Part shown: positions 28,429-40,897 of the stretch, piece by piece
Layout of the letters: each line of letters starts with the position of its first letter
Numbering within the stretch: the stretch's first letter is position 1
DNA from: Scylla paramamosain
Lineage: Eukaryota; Arthropoda; Malacostraca; Decapoda; Portunidae
Assembly: GCF_035594125.1 (NCBI RefSeq)
Contig: NC_087158.1
Location: forward strand, 11,045,300-11,109,299
Direction: 5' to 3'
DNA: 64,000 nt
Program-made: the position numbers and the translations under genes
Notes under the pieces: generated by a model
Databases searched by the model: none
What the model was told of the DNA's origin: nothing
Seen by the model: only the letters and a program-made list of their open reading frames with translations

Positions 28429-28674
28429 CCCTTGTAATGTTTCTGGTGTATGTCAACAATATGGTGGATGAGGTTGACAATTATATAAGTCTGTTTGCAG
28501 ATGATGCAAAATTATTGAAAAGAGTGGAAAACAATATGGATTGTGAAATATTACAGAAAGATCTAAATAAGATATAAAAATGGAGTAAGAAAAAGGAAAT
28601 GGAATTCAGTGCAAAGAAATGCAAGGTGATGGAATTAGGAAAAAGCAAAAGAAGACTGACAAGTTCGTACACCA

Positions 28675-29306
28675 ATGGGAGAAGTGGAAATTAAGAAAAC
28701 CAAAGAAGAAAAAGATTTGGGAATTACAATAAGTGATAATTTATCACCAGAAAAACATGTAAACAAAATAGCTGGGGAAACCTATGAGTTACTAAGAAAG
28801 ATAAAATGGGCATTTGCTTACATGTATGAAGAGATGATGAAAAAGTTGATGGAATATGTGATTCAACCAAAACTGGAATATGCCACAATTGTTTGGTCAC
28901 TCCATAATAAAAAGGAAATAAGGAAAATAGAAAGGATCCAAAGAGCTGCAACCAAATTGGTACCAAGTTTGAGAGATTTAACCTATGAAGAAAGATTAAG
29001 GAGACTGAAGCTTCCATCATTACAAGAGAGAAGAGAAAGAGAGGACCTGATTGCTATATACAGAGCTTTAAGGATCAAGTTGACAAAGAAGACTTATTTG
29101 TGTGGGAATCAAGAGATATAGGAGGGCATGGAGTGAAATTGAGGAAAACAGCAAGTAGAAGGGATATCAAGAAGTATGGTTTCCCAAATAGAAGCATAGA
29201 AATATGGAACAACTTAGATGAAACAGTGGTTCAAGCAACAAGTATTCATGAATTTAAAGTTAAGCTGGATGCTTATAGATATGGAGACAGGTCAGCACGA
29301 GCATAG
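28675..29306 (+). pseudogene. B4 ORF2, thumb and C-terminal region
   Basis: The reading 28675-29121 contains KDLGITISDNLSPEKHVNK, QPKLEYATIVWSLHNKKE and YEERLRRLKLPSLQERRE. A frame change near 29100 leads to 29100-29306 with RDIKKYGFPNRSIEIWNNL and a YGDR ending. These are typical for the C-terminal end of CR1-like ORF2 proteins. The region is not known to be enzymatic. Confidence 0.85.
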
Positions 29307-29333
29307 CTCTTTTACTGTAAAATATAACTAGGT

Positions 29334-29334
<1 letters not shown>

Positions 29335-29412
<78 letters not shown>
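29335..29412. repeat. (AC)n tail of B4
   Basis: About 39 AC units directly after TAGGTAA, the conserved 3' end of family B. The next copy starts at its last unit. Confidence 0.95.
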
Positions 29413-29416
<4 letters not shown>

Positions 29417-29787
29417 AATAGAGGTTGAAGGAAACTGGACTGCCAACTTTGCAAGTTAGAAGAGAAAGAGGAGATCTAATAACGATGTATAAAATAGTTA
29501 ACCGAATTGAGAAGATGGACAAGCAGGATCTGGTGTTGCTGGAAGAAGATGAAGCTGTATGGACAAGAGGGCACTCAAAGAAGATCAGGAAGAGTCATTG
29601 TTTGAGGGACATCAAGAAGTACAGTTTTCCACGTAGAACTGTGGATATCTGGAATGGTCTAAACGAGGAGGTTGTTACAGCACCAAACGTGCATAATTTT
29701 AAGGAAATTCTGGATAAACATAGATATGGAGACAGGACACTATGAGCCCTGCTCGAAACCTGTATTATACAACTAGGTAAATACACA
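29413..29787 (+). mobile_element. Family B copy B6, 3' fragment
   Basis: The frame 29425-29745 is open over 106 codons (ETGLPTLQVRRERGDLITMY, RDIKKYSFPRRTVDIWNGL, KHRYGDRTL). It is the C-terminal end of ORF2 only. It starts at the last unit of the preceding AC tract and ends ACTAGGTAAATACACA. Confidence 0.85.
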
Positions 29788-30256
29788 CTGGTGTGGTCTC
29801 CTCATACAAAGAGGAATATTATAAAATTAGAAAGAGTACAAAGAGCAGTCACTAAGATGGTTCCAGAGTTGAGTAAGTTGACCTATGAAGAGAGATTAAG
29901 AATGTTGGAAATTCCTACCCTTGAAAATAGGAGGGAGAGAGAGAGAGAGGAGATTTGATAAGCATCTATAGAATGATAAATGGTATGGAAAATGTGGACA
30001 AAGAATGTTTTATAAATTAAGGCACACAGAGTACAAGGGAACACAATAAGAAGTTGAAGAAAGTTAACTGTAGAAGAGACATCAAGAAGTATAGTTTTCC
30101 TCACAGAAGTGTGAACAAATGGAATGAACTTAATGAAGACGTAAATGCTGAAACTGTCCATGCTCTTAAGACCAAACTAGATAGATATAGAAATGGGATA
30201 CTTTGAGATTACTCTCCTCCTGTAAGCCACAACTAGGTAAACACACACACACACAT
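29788..30256 (+). mobile_element. Family B copy B7, 3' fragment
   Basis: It starts right after the tail of B6 with a reading like VWSPHTKRNIIKLERVQRAV and ends in CACAACTAGGTAAACACACA and AC units to 30256. It is the third direct tail-to-head junction in a row. Confidence 0.85.
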
Positions 30257-32074
<1,818 letters not shown>

Positions 32075-32097
32075 GGCACAGACTATTTGATTCTATA

Positions 32098-32444
32098 TCA
32101 GTTGATTGATTTTTCTTTGATGTTCTTTTAATAACTTTTCATAATGATAATGATAATATGGTAGTAATAATAATAATAATTATAATAATAACAATAATGA
32201 TGATGATGATGGTAACAATAGTTACAATAAGTGTAATAATGATTATAGTAATAATAATGATGAAGACAATGATGATGACAATAATAATAATGATAATAAT
32301 AATAATAATAATAGCTGGTTTTGTAATAATCAAATAATGGAAAACTCCATAGAAATTTGGTGTATGTTAGATTTTTCTCCATACCTTCAGGTTCACGGTA
32401 TTTGCACAGGGTTGGTCAACGTGCTGCTCATGGCTATGCTACTA
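32098..32444 (+). repeat. Copy 1 (source) of the triplicated intron/exon border segment
   Basis: From GTTGATTGATTTTTCTTTG through the (TAA/GAT)n-like stretch (about 32140-32325) into the first about 54 bases of exon c. Copies 2 and 3 at 32847-33195 and 33196-33389 repeat it or its right part. Only this copy continues into the whole exon with its donor. Confidence 0.85.
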
Positions 32445-32488
32445 TTGGAAGTGTCTTCAATAACAAAGCATTTTATGCAAATTGCCAG
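32391..32488 (+). CDS. CEP76: CEP76-like exon c
   Basis: The acceptor CATACCTTCAG ends at 32390 and the donor GTATGT starts at 32489. It begins after the first base of a codon, supplied by exon b, and ends in phase 0. It encodes SRYLHR, then YATIGSVFNNKAFYANCQ, matching the conserved G-RY-H...Y-TIG-VFN...F-NCQ stretch of CEP76. About ten residues of the vertebrate proline-rich loop between these two parts are absent. A family B 3' end lies only about 27 bases downstream of the exon. Confidence 0.87.
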
Positions 32489-32817
32489 GTATGTAACAAG
32501 AAGTGTAAGAAGTGTGTGTATGTGTGTATTTACCTCGTTGTATTAACCTAGTTGTAATTTACAGGGCCTGAGCTACACTCATGTCATCCTGTCTCCATAC
32601 CTACACTTGTCCAGTTTTTCCTTAAAGCTGAACACACTTGTTGCTGATACTACTTTCTCACTTAGTTTGTTCCAAACTTCTATATTTCTCTGTGGGGAAA
32701 CTATATTTCTTTTTGTTACTTAAGCATCTTTCTTTACTTAGTTTTTGCTGTGCCCTCATGTGAATCTTAGCAGTCATTTCTCATTATCAGTTTCTTTCAC
32801 TCCATTCCACAATTTAT

Positions 32818-32846
<29 letters not shown>

Positions 32847-32848
<2 letters not shown>

Positions 32849-33030
32849 CAGGTTGATTGATTTTTCTTTGATGTTCTTTTAATAACTTTTCATAATGATA
32901 ATGATAATATGGTAGTAATAATAATAATAATTATAATAATAACAATAATGATGATAATGATGGTAACAATAGTTACAATAAGTATAATAATGATTATAGT
33001 AATAATAATAATGAAGACAATGATGATGAC

Positions 33031-33072
<42 letters not shown>

Positions 33073-33195
33073 TAGTTTTGTTATAATCAAATAATGGAAA
33101 ACTCCATAGAAATTTGGTGTATGTTAGATTTTTCTTCATACCTTCAGGTTCACGGTATTTGCACAGGGTTGGTCAACGTGCTGCTCATGGCTATA
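32847..33195 (+). repeat. Copy 2 of the intron/exon border segment, inside B5c
   Basis: Nearly identical to 32098-32444, ending GTGCTGCTCATGGCTAT inside the exon sequence. It includes the acceptor CATACCTTCAG at 33138-33148 but has no donor. It sits next to a T-run within a LINE copy. Confidence 0.85.
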
Positions 33196-33389
33196 CAATA
33201 AGTTACAATAAGTATAATAATGATTATAGTAATAATAATAATGAAGACAATGATGATGACAATAATAATAATGATAATAATAATAATAATAACTGGTTTT
33301 GTCATAATCAAATAATGGAAAACTCCATAGAAATTTGGTGTATGTTAGATTTTTCTCCATACCTTCAGGTTCACGGTATTTGCACAGGG
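33196..33389 (+). repeat. Copy 3 of the intron/exon border segment, inside B5c
   Basis: Matches 32217 to about 32412: the microsatellite part, the acceptor CCATACCTTCAG and about 20 bases of exon c, ending GCACAGG. Family B sequence resumes right after. It shares the (TAA)n variant of copy 2 rather than of copy 1. Confidence 0.85.
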
Positions 33390-35934
33390 TGTTTTAAATC
33401 TCCCTTTTCTCTCCTTTGTTTCAATGTTGGCAGACTCATTTTCTTTAACCAGTCTTCATATGTTAATTCTTCCAGTTCTGGATCCATCTTTGTTGCCATT
33501 CTTTGTATCTTTTTTTATTTTTTTCCACATGTTTCTTCTTGTAGGGAGACCACACTGATTCAGCATATTCCACATTTGGTTTAACCATAGTGGAATATCA
33601 TCATATCTTTATCCATGTAGTGGAATGCTGTTCCAGTATTTCCCACCATTCTATATGTATTTCTGAATATCTTTTTCTACATGCTTCTCTGACTGTCATC
33701 TATCCTGTATTGTCACTTGCAGATCTTTCTCTTCTTGTACTTTTATCATTTCTTCATTTCACATTTTATGTCTATATTGGGCTCTTTTCACTTTTGTCCC
33801 ATTTCCATTATATGACATTTTTTCACATTAAATTCAATCTCCCATTTCTTCCTCCAGTCATAGATTTTATTCAGATGCTCTTGTAGAATTTTAGTCTTTG
33901 TTGTTTCTTATATGTCATTGTAATTTTGCATCATCTGCAAACAAGCTCTTGTAACTCTTTACTCCTTCAGGTATATCATTTATGTAGATCAGGAAAAGTA
34001 TTAGTGCTAGCATTGATCCTTGTGGTACTATACTATTTACTTTTCTTCATTTTGATTTTACATCTTTTACTACCATTCACATTTCTATTCCCTTTAAGTA
34101 GCTTTCCATCCAGTTTATTATTTTCCCATTTAATCCTTCTACATTTTCTAGCTTTCATAGTAGCCTTTTGTTTGTCAAATTTTTTTTTAGATTTAAATAC
34201 ACAGTCTACCCATCCATTCCTCTCAGTCAGTCTCGAATAGAAGCTCATCAGATTTGTTACACATGATCGTTTTTTGTCTAAAAACCATACTATTTTTCTG
34301 GTACTATATCATATTTTTCTAGAAATTCTGTCCACTGCTTCTTTATCACTTTTTCTCAGATCTTACATACTATGTTGGTCATTAATACTGGTCTATAGTT
34401 TAGTAGTTCTTCTTTCCTTCCACTTTTACAAATTGCTATGTCTGCTCTCTTCCATTCCTTAGGTACTCTTCCAATTGATAATGAGCACTTAATTATGTTG
34501 TATACTGGTTTAATTGATTGTTTTCAGCACTCTTTTAAAATGAAACCTGATACCCCATATGATCCTGTTGCTTTTCTTTCTTCCAGTCCCTCCATCATTT
34601 TATAAACTTCTTTGATTACTTTAATTTCCCACATTTGCCTTTTTTTTCTTTTCATCTTGTGGTTCTTTAAATTCTGATTCTTCTGTGAAAACTTGCTGAA
34701 ACTTTTTGTTAAATAATTCAATCATGTCTTTTGGGTCTTCATATGTCTCATTTCCATCCTTCAGCCTTGCTAGTTTTTCTTTTTTTCATATCTTTTCCTC
34801 TCCTTATTCTCAAATATCCATTTCTTGCTATCTTAAAGTCTTCTTTACTTTTTCTGGTTTTGATTTCTTTTCATTTTTATCCATGCTTAGTCTCTTTTTC
34901 TTTGCTCTTGCACATCTTGCATTGAACCACACCTGTTTTCCTTTTTCCTTAGTGGGACATATTTGTTTACTCTTGTCTAATATAGTTTCATAAAAATATC
35001 ATACTTATCTTGCACATTATTTGCTCTTTTCATCTTTTCCCAGTCCATTTCTTCATAGAATCTCTTAAGATCATCTGTGTTTACTTTGCCATGGTTTCTC
35101 CTGTTTTCTTTGGATGATTCATCCTCTTCACTGACATCATTACCATTCTCTCTCTCTATCATTACATGGTCACTTTTTCCCATAGGGCACATATATCTTA
35201 ATTCTTTAGCTAGGTTGATTCCTTTTGTTAATATTAAGTCTTGTTGGTTCATCATCTCTCCTATATCTCATATTTTCAGTCACCCATTGCATCATTTTGT
35301 TTTCCATAGTCTTTCTCCCTATGCAGTCTCATATCCAAATTTATTTCTTTACAATGGAAGTAACCAGCCAATAGTACTCTTTTATTACTTTTGATTAATG
35401 TACTCAAACCCTGGATGGTATCTTCTATTATTTTCTCATAGTCTTCCTTGCTCCAAGAATTTGTTTTGGGTGGTACATAGATTGTCATTACTGTCATTGT
35501 TTCTCCATTATCATCCTCCAAGTTAACACTCACTATTTCTGCTTTTCTTTCCAATATTTCACTATTTTTATCTTTATCTCACTTCTTGTCATTATCATTA
35601 CACCTCCCCCTCCTTTGCCAATCCTGTCTCTTCTCCATATATTGTAGTTATTGTTAATGACAATCTGATTTTCTTCTTTTAACTTTGTTTGTTAAACACA
35701 CCACCTTCAGATTATTTTTATTTTAAATAGCCTTGTAATTCCAGTGTCTTGTGCAACAGTTTGTTTGTGTTGGTATACATCACATTCAGACCTTCACTTT
35801 TACTATTTTTCTCTATTTTATTTTCATATATTCCTTTTCCTTTATGTACCATTTCTTCATTCTGTCTCTCAAAACACTCCAAAATAAATTTTATCTTTTA
35901 TTCTGTTCTTGATTAATTTTTCTCTTTAGCCTCT

Positions 35935-36050
<116 letters not shown>

Positions 36051-36550
36051 TTTTTTTTTTTTTTGTGCTCCTTCATTTGTTTTTCATAAGGTATATATCT
36101 GCAATCTTCTACTTCTCTTAGTTTGGATGCTCTTTCTAGTGTCTCTTCTGCTGCTTATTGTGATTTTAATCTTATTTTCATGGGTCTTGTTTTACCTTCT
36201 AGATAAGTCCCACTTGAACAACTTTTTCCACTTCTTCCTCAAATTTAGTGTCACCTTCATCATTTAGCTTCTTCAACAAATCCTTCACTGTTTTTGTTTC
36301 TTCTTTATCTCTTTTTCAGTTTGTGTATTATATTTTTCTTTTTTATTCCATAAACTATAACACTTCTTTTTATCTGCTGCATCCCTTACCAGATCTTCAT
36401 TGTTTTTCAGTGCCTTAACCACTTCCTTTTCTACATTTACATTTTTTTTCTTTCAGTTGCTTTTCAATTATTTCCTTGAAGTCAACATTTACTTTATCAT
36501 TTTCGATTTTTCAGCCTTTCACTTCAACCAAGATTCCCTCTCTCACCCTC

Positions 36551-36765
36551 ATGTGTGTGTGTGTGTGATTCACCTACAGTCGTCTGCTGGTCACCCACCC
36601 AGCCATTACCTTATGGAAAGAGTCCAGAGTTCAGTGACCAATTTTTACATAGGACTAAGACCACACACTGCGACAGCAATCCCATGGGTTACATCCCGTA
36701 CCTACCTGCTGCTAGGTGAACAAGGGCTACACATTAAGAGGCTTGCCACTAGACCGTGAATTTTA
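36551..36765 (-). mobile_element. SINE copy 1 (tRNA-derived family), lacking its head
   Basis: Reading the minus strand: GGCAAGCCTCTTAATGTGTA (near 36757), AGGTAGGTACGGGATGTAAC, a CTGGGTGGGTGACCAGCAGA segment, then AGGTGAATCACACACAC as tail (36575-36551). SINE copy 2 at 56838-57110 shares the body in the same order and keeps the tRNA-like head. The tail leads directly into B5c. Confidence 0.75.
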
Positions 36766-37810
36766 TCAACCAGTTGTTCTCTACATTCCTTCAGTATCCA
36801 GTTTAATACTCCATCTGGACCAATACTTTATTTACTTCAAGTTCTTCCATCATCTTAGGTATTTCTTCATAACTGACTGGGACTGTACTTAGTATATTCC
36901 TCACCAACTTATCCCTTCCAGCATCAAACTCCCCTCCCACAGTAAATACCGATCTGAAACTTGTTGATAACCTCCACCATGTCCTGTGCATCATCATAGA
37001 TTTTTCCTTCAACTCTCAATCAATCTTGATACACCTTCCTTCTTCTTCATCTTCCCATTAATATGTCTAAAGAATAATTTGGGTTCATTTATACACTTAT
37101 CTTTTATATCTCTTTCATAGTTTCTTCTCTCCATTCTTATTATCTGAATGTACTTGTTTCTAGCATCAGTATATTCCTCCCATCTGCTCTCAGTTTTCCT
37201 CTTTCATCTATTCCAAGCATTCGATTTACAATTTCTATCCTCTTTGCATTTTGTATTGAACCATTCTTTACCCTTTCTACATCTTGCTCCTCCTTTAGGT
37301 ACAAATTTCTCCACAGCAGAATTGTATATCCTTATTAAATTCATCACATTTTTCCCAAACATCTTCTGCATCTTCAAAGTCTTTCCAGTCCACAGCAACA
37401 AAGTACTTTCTTAATTTTTCAGTGTCAGCTTTACTATATTTAAATCTTTTCACCTTACAATTTTCATCAATGATTACATTTTCTTTTTTCAATTTAAATT
37501 CCGTCAACACATGATCACTTTTACCTAGAGGGCTACCATAGTGAATAGTTTCAATAATTTCCATGTCCTTGGTAAACACTAAATCAAGTCTTGATTGTTT
37601 ATCTCTTCCACTAAATCTGGTATCACAATCAACCCATTGAGTCATTAAGTTTTCCACCACCCAGTTTAACAGTCTATTACTCTATGACTTTTCACTTCCA
37701 GTGGTTGTCAATGTCTCCCAATTTATCTCCTTACAGTTAAAATCACCGGCAATAACTATATCACTACTTTCCATCACTATCTTTTCAAGATCTTGTAACA
37801 CATCTACCAA
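36766..37810 (-). mobile_element. Family B copy B5b, internal fragment
   Basis: Minus strand: endonuclease (IVIAGDFNCKEINWE near 37770-37720; LDLVFTKDMEIIETIH and SPLGKSDHVLTEF, 37600-37490), linker (GKEWFNTKCKEDRN near 37260), HINGKMKKKEG near 37060, and a decayed finger region to about 36770. Both ends are cut: the 5' side meets B5a and the 3' side meets the SINE. Confidence 0.75.
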
Positions 37811-40461
37811 CATCTATTTGTGCTGTTCTTTTCACCCTATACGGGAAACCATATTTCTTGACATCTTTTCTACCTACTATTTTCTTCAATTTCACTCCAT
37901 GTCCTTTTGTATATCTTGAGTCCCACACAAATAAGTCTTCTTTGTCAACTTGATCCTTACCCTTTAAAGTTCTGTATATAGCAATCAGGTCCCCTCTTTC
38001 TCTTCTCTCTTGTAATGATGGAAGCTTCAGTCTCCTTAATCTTTCTTCATAGGTTAAATCTCTCAAATTTGGTACCAATTTGATTGCAGCTCTTTGGATC
38101 CTTTCTATTTTCCTTATTTCCTTTTTATTATGGGGTGACCAAACAATTGTGGCACATTCCAGTTTTGGTTGAATCACATATTCCATCAACTTTTTCATCA
38201 TCTCTTCATACATGTAAGCAAATGCCCTTTTCATCTTTCTTAGTAACTCATAGGTTTCCCCAGCTATTTTGTTTACATGTTTTTCTGGTGATAAATTATC
38301 ACTTATTGTAATTCCCAAATTTTTTTCTTCTTTGGTTTTCTTAATTTACACTTCTCCCATTGGTGTAGGAACTTGTCAGTCTTCTTTTGCTTTTTCGTAA
38401 TTCCATCACCTTGCATTCCTTTGCATTGAATTCCATTTTCCATTTCTTACTCCATTTATATATCTTATTTAGATCTTTTTTGTAATATTTCACAATCCAT
38501 ATTGTTTTCCACTCTTTTCAATAATTTTGCATCATCTGCAAACAGACTTATATAGCTGTCAACCTCATCCACCATATTGTTGACATACAGCAGAAACATT
38601 ACAGGGGCTAAGACTGTCCCCTGTGGTACTCCACTTGTAACTCTGCACCATTCCGATTTTTCTCGCTTTATTACTGTTCTCATTTCTCTATCCCTCAAGA
38701 AGTCTGTAATCCAATTCAGTGTGTTTCCTTGCAAACCCCCTATATTTTGAATTTTCCATAGTCTGGTGTGGTACCTTATCAAATGCTTTTTATAGGTCTA
38801 AATAAACACAGTCTGCCCAACCCTCTCTCTCTTGAATTATATCAATAATGCTCTACTATAAAAACTCACTAAATTCGTGACACAAGATCTTCCACTTCTG
38901 AAACCAAATTGTCTGTCAGTCAATGTATGTGTTTCTTCTAAATATTCCATCCATCTGTTTTTAACTATTCTTTCTGCTATTTTTGCCACACTTGTTAGGG
39001 ACACTGGTCTGTAATTCATTGGATCTTCTTTATTACCTCCTTTAACAATGAGCACATTATTGGCTCTCTTCCAGTCTAGAGGGATTTTTCCTTCCTTAAA
39101 AGAACATACATACTATGGTATTGCGCATACCTTCTGCCAGTTCACAACATTCCTTAAATATCCAATTGGACACTCCATCTGGTCCTTGAGCGTTACTTAC
39201 ATCCAAACCTTTCATAATCTTCTTAATTTCACTTATGTCCACCTGTATCTCTCATCACATTGTCTCTGTGCCATGCTCCTTCTCCTTCAAATTTGCTTTC
39301 TTTGGTGAATACTGACTGGAAGCACTTGTTCATTAATTCTGCTTGTAACTGTGTATCTTCATATGTAACGTCATCTTTCGTTAATTTATCTAATGTTTGC
39401 TTGTTTTTCATTTTCCCTGTCCACTTTATTTTTCCATACATTATTTACATTTTCTATTCTTTTTTGTCAGATACCATTTCCTGAGCCTCTCGTCTTTTAC
39501 CTTTCAATAGAACTTTTTTTCTCTTCCTCCGTTCTGTTCTCGTTTTTTGCCTTTGCTTCTTTTATTAGATCATTTACCTAGAGTCTCTCCCCCTCATTCA
39601 TGTCCCTCTTTATCCAAACTTTCCTGTATTGCTCTGTCTTGCCCAGTTCCCACACATTTGATATCACTTCCATGGCTGTTGTTTGTGGTCTAAATTTTAC
39701 TTTCAGTGGTCGCTCTCCTCCTATATACTTCCCCAGTCTATGTATTTCCTCAATTTCACTTATCCAGTCCTCACCTTCTCTCTGTATATTTCTTACAACC
39801 TCCTTTGCTACCTTTTTTTTTATTCTTTTTCCCTCTTGTATCTTACTGGCTCTGTTTCCTCTTTTAATCCATATATAACAATACATTTATTTTTGTCCAA
39901 TGTGTCCCCTACCATCGATTCCTTCTGTTTGATCACTTTCACAATTTTCTTACTTAAATCTCTTTTCCTTCTTTTGCACTTCTATGATTTCTGTAAAGTT
40001 ACATTTTTCTTCCTCTTTCTCCTTCCTCCAGATTTGATGTTCACTTTTCATCCCTATCACTTCATTTTCGTGCTTTTTAACAATATCATTGTTTTCCTTC
40101 AATTTTGTTTTTAGATCAGCACATAGTGTTTTCAATTCTTTGTTTTCCTTTTCCAGGTCATGTTTTTTTCTCATTTTTTCATTCTTTCAATGAGGTCACT
40201 GATCATCCCCTCCATTAAACCATTAAAACCACTTTCCTTCCTTGCATTTTTCATGTAGTTCATTATCTTCCTCAACTCCTGGGAATTTTGACCACTTTGG
40301 CAACATTCCGCTCCTACCTATGACATCCACCTTGCTGGAGCTTTTACTCATTTTATTACATCTGTTATTACTTAAATTTTCCCTTTTTTTTTTTTATTTC
40401 TGGAGACAGGACAAGTCTACTTGAGCACAGCTCCTACCTGGGAACACATTCTAGGCTCCTA
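37811..40461 (-). mobile_element. Family B copy B5a, 5' end present, endonuclease deleted
   Basis: The 5' end, GGAGCCTAGAATGTGTTCCC on the minus strand at 40461 downwards, equals that of B4. ORF1 runs over about 40174-39560 (coiled-coil-like KHDLEKENKELKTLCADLKT; KVWIKRDMNEGERL). At about 39425-39415 the reading jumps from the ORF1 end to GKMKNKQTLDKL, so the endonuclease and part of the linker (about 1.1 kb in B4) are missing. The RT follows (39055-38465, with SGVPQGTVLAPVMFLLYVNN and LFADDAKLLK), and the C-terminal region (38318-37840) breaks off at KKYGFPYR without a tail. Confidence 0.82.
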
Positions 40462-40750
<289 letters not shown>

Positions 40751-40897
40751 AAATATTTACAGAAAGGCTTAAAATTCCACGTTGAGTATGGAATTATTTA
40801 AGAAGCCTATGATAGTATTATTAACAGGAATAACACTATACATATTTAACATAAAGATGATAATGCTAATACAATAATACAATAAAATAATAAAAAT

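Larger units (their letters stand above)
25493..29334 (+). mobile_element. Family B copy B4, full length
   Basis: The 5' end GAGCCTAGAATCTGTTCCCA matches the 5' end of B5a on the minus strand (near 40461). ORF1 remnants run over about 25630-26500, with coiled-coil-like Lys/Glu-rich readings. Endonuclease remnants run over about 26540-27200 (YVPPKMNAWTQKDY-like, GDFNCKEV, SPLGKSDHLLIEF-like). The linker, fingers, palm and C-terminal region follow to 29305. The tail AACTAGGTAAACACAC ends it. It is the best guide to family B layout, about 3.8 kb. Confidence 0.85.

Noticed and set aside
32847..33389. The second and third acceptor plus exon start, considered as alternative CEP76 exons
   Set aside because: Neither copy has the rest of the exon or a donor, so they cannot replace exon c. 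They are described as duplicates.
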